From the NCBI RefSeq assembly GCF_008642335.1, contig NZ_CP029191.1:3596001-3660000 (forward strand): 64,000 nucleotides of DNA. Direction: 5' to 3'. Under the pieces are notes generated by a model, which saw only the letters and a list, made by a program, of their open reading frames with translations, did not search any database and was not told the DNA's origin. The position numbers were made by a program, and so were the translations under genes. Numbering within the stretch: position 1 is the stretch's first letter; the number at the start of each line of letters is the position of its first letter. Of the stretch, positions 59,385 through 64,000 are shown piece by piece. The DNA comes from Streptomyces venezuelae. GTDB taxonomy: Bacteria > Actinomycetota > Actinomycetes > Streptomycetales > Streptomycetaceae.

Positions 59385-60170
59385 CTAGGAAATCCCCTTC
59401 GCCTTCAGCTCCTTGGCGAACGCGCCCTGCTCGTACAGCGCGTCGCCGTCCGCCTTCTTCCCGTCGACGAAGACGGTGGGCGTGCCCGTGATGCCGTCGG
59501 CGCTGAAGGACTCCATCGCCTCGCCGACCCACTTCTTGTACGTCCCGTTGGTGACCGCCTTGTCGAAGGCGTCGCCGCGCAGCCCGTCGACCTTGTCGGC
59601 GATCTTCAGGAGGAACGCGGGCGTGTAGGCGTCGTCCGACTCCTCCTCGGCCTGGTTGGCGAAGACGGCGGCGTGGTACTGCGGGAACTTGCCCGCCTCC
59701 ACGGAGGCCCGCAGCGCGTTCGCCGCGTTCACCGAGCCGCCGCCGCCGAGGTTCTTGTCGAGGAACGAGGCGATCGTGTACTCGACCTTGACCTTGCCGT
59801 CGGCCACCGGCTTCACCAGCGCCTGTGCCCCGCCGTCCTCGAACTTCTTGCAGAACGGGCAGCGCGGGTCCTCGTAGATCTTGACCGTATGCTTGGCCTT
59901 CGGATCGCCGACGGTGATCACGCCGCCCTTCACGGAGGCAGGCACGTCGGCGAGTTGCGCACTGGCGGGGGCGGGGGCCTTGGCCTCCGGAGCACCGGCG
60001 GCCGGGGACTTCTCCCCGGCCGACGCGGCGGGCTTCTCGCTGACGCGCTCGCCGCCCTTGGCGTCGTCGTCGCCGGGGCCGCAGGCGGACGCGGCCACCC
60101 CGATCAGCGCCGCTGTCGCCACCGCGGCGGCGACGCGCGCTGCCTTGCGCCCGGCCTTGTGTACGGCCAT
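59385..60170 (-). CDS. DsbA-like thioredoxin-fold lipoprotein
   Basis: 261 residues. A signal peptide ends with AASAC (lipobox-like, Cys30), followed by an Ala/Pro-rich linker (45-75). The thioredoxin core has EDPRCPFCKKFED with a CxxC pair (CPFC), and GITGTPTVFVDG is the cis-Pro loop. It would form or rearrange disulfides of exported proteins on the membrane face. It lies downstream of an APH-like gene without clear link. Confidence 0.9.
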   Translation of the reverse strand: MAVHKAGRKAARVAAAVATAALIGVAASACGPGDDDAKGGERVSEKPAASAGEKSPAAGAPEAKAPAPASAQLADVPASVKGGVITVGDPKAKHTVKIYEDPRCPFCKKFEDGGAQALVKPVADGKVKVEYTIASFLDKNLGGGGSVNAANALRASVEAGKFPQYHAAVFANQAEEESDDAYTPAFLLKIADKVDGLRGDAFDKAVTNGTYKKWVGEAMESFSADGITGTPTVFVDGKKADGDALYEQGAFAKELKAKGIS

Positions 60171-60365
60171 GAAAAGCCCTCCATCACATTCGTCACGTAC
60201 CGCTCAAAGTATCGGAATCTACCCCGAGGGCCGTCGGCCGAACGACCCGCCCCCAGGGACTTACGGCCCTCCGCGCGAGACCACCGAAGCAACCGAAACG
60301 CCCGGGACGAACGCCGCGCACCGCCCCCCTCCCCACCACCCCCACCTGCGCAGTAACGTCCGCCC

Positions 60366-61787
60366 ATGAGCAGCGCGAACAACACGCACCACGGGCCCGG
60401 CACGGTCAACGGCGGCATATCGTTCTGGTACGCGGACCACGGACTGCCCACCGCCCGCGAGCCCCTGACGTCCGACGCCACCGCGGACGTCTGCATCGTC
60501 GGCGGCGGCTACACCGGCCTGTGGACGGCGTACTACCTGAAGAAGGCCGCGCCCTTCCTCCGCGTCACCGTCCTGGAGCAGAAGTTCTGCGGCTACGGCG
60601 CGAGCGGACGCAACGGCGGCTGGCTCTACAACGGCATCGCGGGCCGCGACCGCTACGCGAAACTGCACGGCCATGAAGCGGCGGTCCGCCTCCAGCGAGC
60701 CATGAACGAAACCGTCACCGAAGTGATCCGGGTGGCCGCCGAGGAGTCGATCGACGCGGACATCCACCACGGCGGCGTACTCGAAATCGCCCACACACCC
60801 GCCCAGTTGACCCGCCTCAAAGCCTTCCACGCCGCAGAACTGTCGTACGGCGAGAAGGACCGCACCCTGCACGGCGCCCGCGAGACGGCCGAGCGGGTAC
60901 GCGTGGCCGGCGCCGTCGGCTCGACGTGGACCCCGCACGGCGCACGCCTGCACCCGGTGAAACTCGTCCAGGGCCTGGCCGCGACGGTGGAGGCCCTCGG
61001 CGTCACCATCCACGAGTCGACCCCGGTCACGGAGATCAAGCCCAAACACGCGACGACCCCATACGGCACGGTCCGCGCCCCCTACATCCTGCGCTGCACG
61101 GAGGGCTTCACGGCATCCCTGAAGGGCCAACGCCGCACCTGGCTCCCCATGAACTCCTCAATGATCGCCACAGAACCCCTCACTGCCACCCAATGGAAAT
61201 CCATCGGCTGGGAAGGCAAGGAAACCCTCGGCGACATGGCACACGCATACATGTACGCCCAACGCACCGCCGACGGCCGCATCGCACTCGGCGGCCGAGG
61301 CGTCCCATACCGCTACGCCTCCAAGACGGACAACGACGGCCGCACCCAACCCGCGACGATCACAGCCCTGCACGAGATCCTGACCCGCTTCTTCCCCCAA
61401 CTGGCCGGCGTCGGCATCGCCCACGCCTGGTCCGGCGTCCTCGGCGTCCCCCGCGACTGGTGCGCCACGGTCACCCTGGACCGCGCCACGGGCCTCGGCT
61501 GGGCGGGCGGCTACGTCGGCTCGGGCGTAGCCACCACCAACCTGGCCGCCCGCACCCTCCGCGACCTGATCCAACAGGACTCGGGCCAAGCGGGCCCCAC
61601 CGACCTGACCACCCTCCCCTGGGTCAACCACAAGGTCCGCCGCTGGGAACCGGAGCCACTCCGCTGGCTCGGCGTCCACGCGATGTACGCCACGTACAAC
61701 GCAGCCGACCGCCGCGAACAAACCACCCACACGACGGACTCCTCCCGCCTGGCCCAGTGGGCGGACAGGGTGGCGGGCCGCCACTGA
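60366..61787 (+). CDS. FAD-dependent oxidoreductase (DAO/GlpO family)
   Basis: 473 residues. The dinucleotide motif is CIVGGGYTGLWTAYYLKK, followed by GYGASGRNGGWLYN, typical of the DAO superfamily (glycine/D-amino acid oxidases). GWAGGYVGSGVATTNLAARTL closes the FAD site. The substrate is probably an amine or amino acid. The stop lies at 61787; the following remnant begins at once. Confidence 0.88.
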   Translation: MSSANNTHHGPGTVNGGISFWYADHGLPTAREPLTSDATADVCIVGGGYTGLWTAYYLKKAAPFLRVTVLEQKFCGYGASGRNGGWLYNGIAGRDRYAKLHGHEAAVRLQRAMNETVTEVIRVAAEESIDADIHHGGVLEIAHTPAQLTRLKAFHAAELSYGEKDRTLHGARETAERVRVAGAVGSTWTPHGARLHPVKLVQGLAATVEALGVTIHESTPVTEIKPKHATTPYGTVRAPYILRCTEGFTASLKGQRRTWLPMNSSMIATEPLTATQWKSIGWEGKETLGDMAHAYMYAQRTADGRIALGGRGVPYRYASKTDNDGRTQPATITALHEILTRFFPQLAGVGIAHAWSGVLGVPRDWCATVTLDRATGLGWAGGYVGSGVATTNLAARTLRDLIQQDSGQAGPTDLTTLPWVNHKVRRWEPEPLRWLGVHAMYATYNAADRREQTTHTTDSSRLAQWADRVAGRH

Positions 61788-62095
61788 ACGCCTGGCAGTA
61801 CCTCGGCCGGCACTGCTGCTGGTGCGACGCTCCGATCCGGCAGGGGGCAAGGTCCGCCGGCCGCGCCGAAGGGCGCCTAGGTGCGCACGACTTGTCCATC
61901 GAGGTGTACGAGTGCGGGCCACACTGCCCGAAGCGCCCGGTCGGAGCCAGACTCGAAGACGGCGCTGCGGCTCATCATCCTCGCCGCCGTCATCTTCGGC
62001 GGATGGGTCGCCGCCCAGATCTTCGGCGGCGGTTCGCGCGGCGGCATCACGGTCAACGCCCGCAAGGCCGTGATCAGGCGCAATCACTTCCACGG
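61784..62095 (+). pseudogene. Decayed AICE-type small genes (zinc-finger and membrane fragments)
   Basis: In frame 2 from 61784 the residues WQYLGRHCCWCDAPIRQGA, then IEVYECGPHCPKRPVG form a CCxC...CxxxC zinc-finger-like protein without a start codon. Near 61952 a different frame continues with ALRLIILAAVIFGGWVAAQI, a membrane segment. The change of frame and the missing ends mark decay. I associate these short Cys-rich and membrane sequences with Streptomyces integrative elements, but recall is not certain. Confidence 0.5.
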
Positions 62096-62111
62096 CCGAG
62101 CCCGCCGGCGG

Positions 62112-62300
62112 TCACGATCGCTCTCGCTGGACCCAACCGGTGACGAGACCCACGACCAGCGGCACCAGCGCCCACAGCGAGGCCTCCAGGGCCGCCCGGG
62201 ACCACGGCAGCCCGTCGATCCAGTGCTTCACCCCCATGAAGACCACGACCCCCACCCCGTAGGCGGCAACCACCACCCCGGCCCTGTACCAATCCGTCAT
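62112..62300 (-). CDS. Small two-helix membrane protein
   Basis: 62 residues starting MTDWYRAGVVVAAYGVGVVV and with a second hydrophobic stretch ASLWALVPLVVGLVTGWV. It has an ATG at 62300 with a possible GGGAG upstream. Family not recognised. It lies inside the integrative-element remnant and may itself be mobile-element cargo or a chance ORF. Confidence 0.45.
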   Translation of the reverse strand: MTDWYRAGVVVAAYGVGVVVFMGVKHWIDGLPWSRAALEASLWALVPLVVGLVTGWVQRERS

Positions 62301-62375
62301 GGTCCCGCGCCTACTCCCACTCGCCCGCCTTACGAGGCCCACCCGTCCTCTACAGACCTGATGGAGGTCACCAGC

Positions 62376-62543
62376 ATGACGCAACCCACCGATGCTCGGG
62401 GAGAGCGCCTGCAGACCGCTCTTCCCCTCGCAATCTCCGGGACGCCGGTCCTGCCATTGCGAGCCGGTAAGACACCGTTCGGCAACTGCCGCAGCTGCGC
62501 AGATAACGCGTGCGGCAGCCGACCGAACATGAAAACCCCAGGT
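62376..62543 (+). pseudogene. 5' fragment of a bifunctional DNA primase/polymerase (AICE replication gene)
   Basis: 56 codons: MTQPTDARGERLQTALPLAI, then PVLPLRAGKTPFGNCRSCADNACGSRPNMKTPG. This is the N-terminus of the primase/polymerase proteins of Streptomyces AICEs and phages as I recall it (RAGK and FGNC...CADNACGxRPNMKTPG). The full proteins have several hundred residues. Here homology stops after PG, at the hairpin beside tRNA-Thr, and the rest is missing. It marks an element deleted after integration. Confidence 0.7.
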
Positions 62544-62566
62544 CAGAATCGATCTGCCCTGGGGTT
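62534..62566 (-). terminator. Terminator of tRNA-Thr
   Basis: AACCCCAGG (62534-62542) pairs with CCTGGGGTT (62558-62566), 8 nt beyond the 3' end of the tRNA, followed on the gene strand by TTCATG. The left arm coincides with the last codons of the primase fragment. Confidence 0.7.
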
Positions 62567-62574
62567 CCACAAGA

Positions 62575-62647
62575 GCCCCCTGTCGGATTCGAACCGACGA
62601 CCTACGCATTACAAGTGCGTTGCTCTGGCCATCTGAGCTAAGGAGGC
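62575..62647 (-). tRNA. tRNA-Thr (anticodon TGT)
   Basis: 73 nt without encoded CCA. Acceptor arms GCCTCCT and AGGGGGC pair, the D arm has TAGCTCAGATGGCC, the anticodon arm CGCACTTGTAATGCG places TGT in the loop, and the T arm is TCGGTTCGAATCCGA. It reads threonine ACA/ACG. tRNA genes are common integration sites of AICEs, and a primase remnant abuts this one. Confidence 0.95.
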
Positions 62648-62795
62648 ACACCGCACGCCCGGCGCAGGCCGCACGTGCCCGTGCAGTGTAACCAACACCG
62701 CCCCCACCCCCGTCGAAAATTTCCTCGAAGGTCACAGCACCGCGACTACTGACAGACGACTGACCCCCGGGGTACGGTCACGAGCAGTTCACTCA

Positions 62796-62811
62796 GGTGG
62801 ACTACACCACT
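62796..62811 (+). promoter_or_regulatory. DasR-like site upstream of msiK
   Basis: GGTGGACTACACCACT matches 12 of 16 consensus positions and is 52 nt upstream of the msiK ATG. It shares TGGACT with nagK and ACACCAC with the site at 30159. DasR control of msiK would couple transport energy to amino-sugar supply. Confidence 0.6.
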
Positions 62812-62863
62812 CCCTCTACTCGGATCGTCCGGCACGTTCCTGCCGGTGAAGGGGGCCCTCACC

Positions 62864-64000
<1,137 letters not shown>

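Overview
The window is high-GC actinobacterial chromosome. Strong third-position GC bias, frequent GTG starts, 4-nt stop/start overlaps, DasR, CIRCE and CsoR operators, and genes such as cdgB, senS-senR-hbpS, msiK, nagK-nagA and whiJ-like modules all point to Streptomyces. Many neighbours look colinear with the central core of the S. coelicolor chromosome (from memory, not checked). About 60 protein genes, one tRNA-Thr and a degraded integrative-element remnant are visible. No CRISPR array, rRNA or complete insertion sequence was seen.

Layout. Positions 1-5500: a copper block (cutC, a CopA-type ATPase, a secreted His-rich copper protein) with divergent promoters that each carry a CsoR-type palindrome. 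5580-7410: an HD hydrolase and a DinB-GNAT fusion. 7470-12600: a two-gene conflict/immunity-type module, a small Trypco1-like protein plus a 1,576-residue caspase/Hsp90-ATPase/tandem wHTH-like protein; this is the most unusual locus. 13300-16940: RpiR regulator, murQ and a PTS permease for MurNAc. 17000-18260: a HigBA-like toxin-antitoxin pair with a perfect operator, and two small genes. 18670-24350: hydrolase, groEL with tandem CIRCE elements, cold-shock gene, MoaD-like carrier and threonine synthase. 24660-28810: compatible-solute genes gpgS, otsA and otsB.

28810-35480 is an amino-sugar block: an orphan solute-binding lipoprotein, a SIS isomerase, nagK, nagA, a PfkB kinase and a class II aldolase. 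DasR-like (dre) sites occur here, upstream of cutC, upstream of msiK at the right edge, and possibly upstream of a flavin reductase. The window therefore joins MurNAc and GlcNAc recycling with the ATPase that powers chitobiose import. 35490-40660: a CBM-like membrane protein, the diguanylate cyclase cdgB, flavin reductase, ArfB and TerD. 40700-44000: a whiJ-like module (XRE regulator, two recently duplicated DUF397 proteins, ATP-binding protein) with a 30-bp palindrome. 44080-49330: PadR with a HAAS-like membrane protein, an M1 peptidase, a beta-propeller lipoprotein and an ankyrin protein.

49400-52080 is the heme/redox sensing system hbpS/senS/senR with a palindrome and four 13-bp tandem repeats between the divergent genes. 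52100-61790 holds ordinary enzymes (Uma2, pentapeptide, FAD oxidoreductases, acetyltransferases, an APH(6)-like kinase, a DsbA-like lipoprotein). 61784-62570 is a decayed AICE-like remnant (zinc-finger fragment, membrane fragments and the first 56 codons of a DNA primase/polymerase) that stops next to tRNA-Thr(TGT). msiK closes the window.
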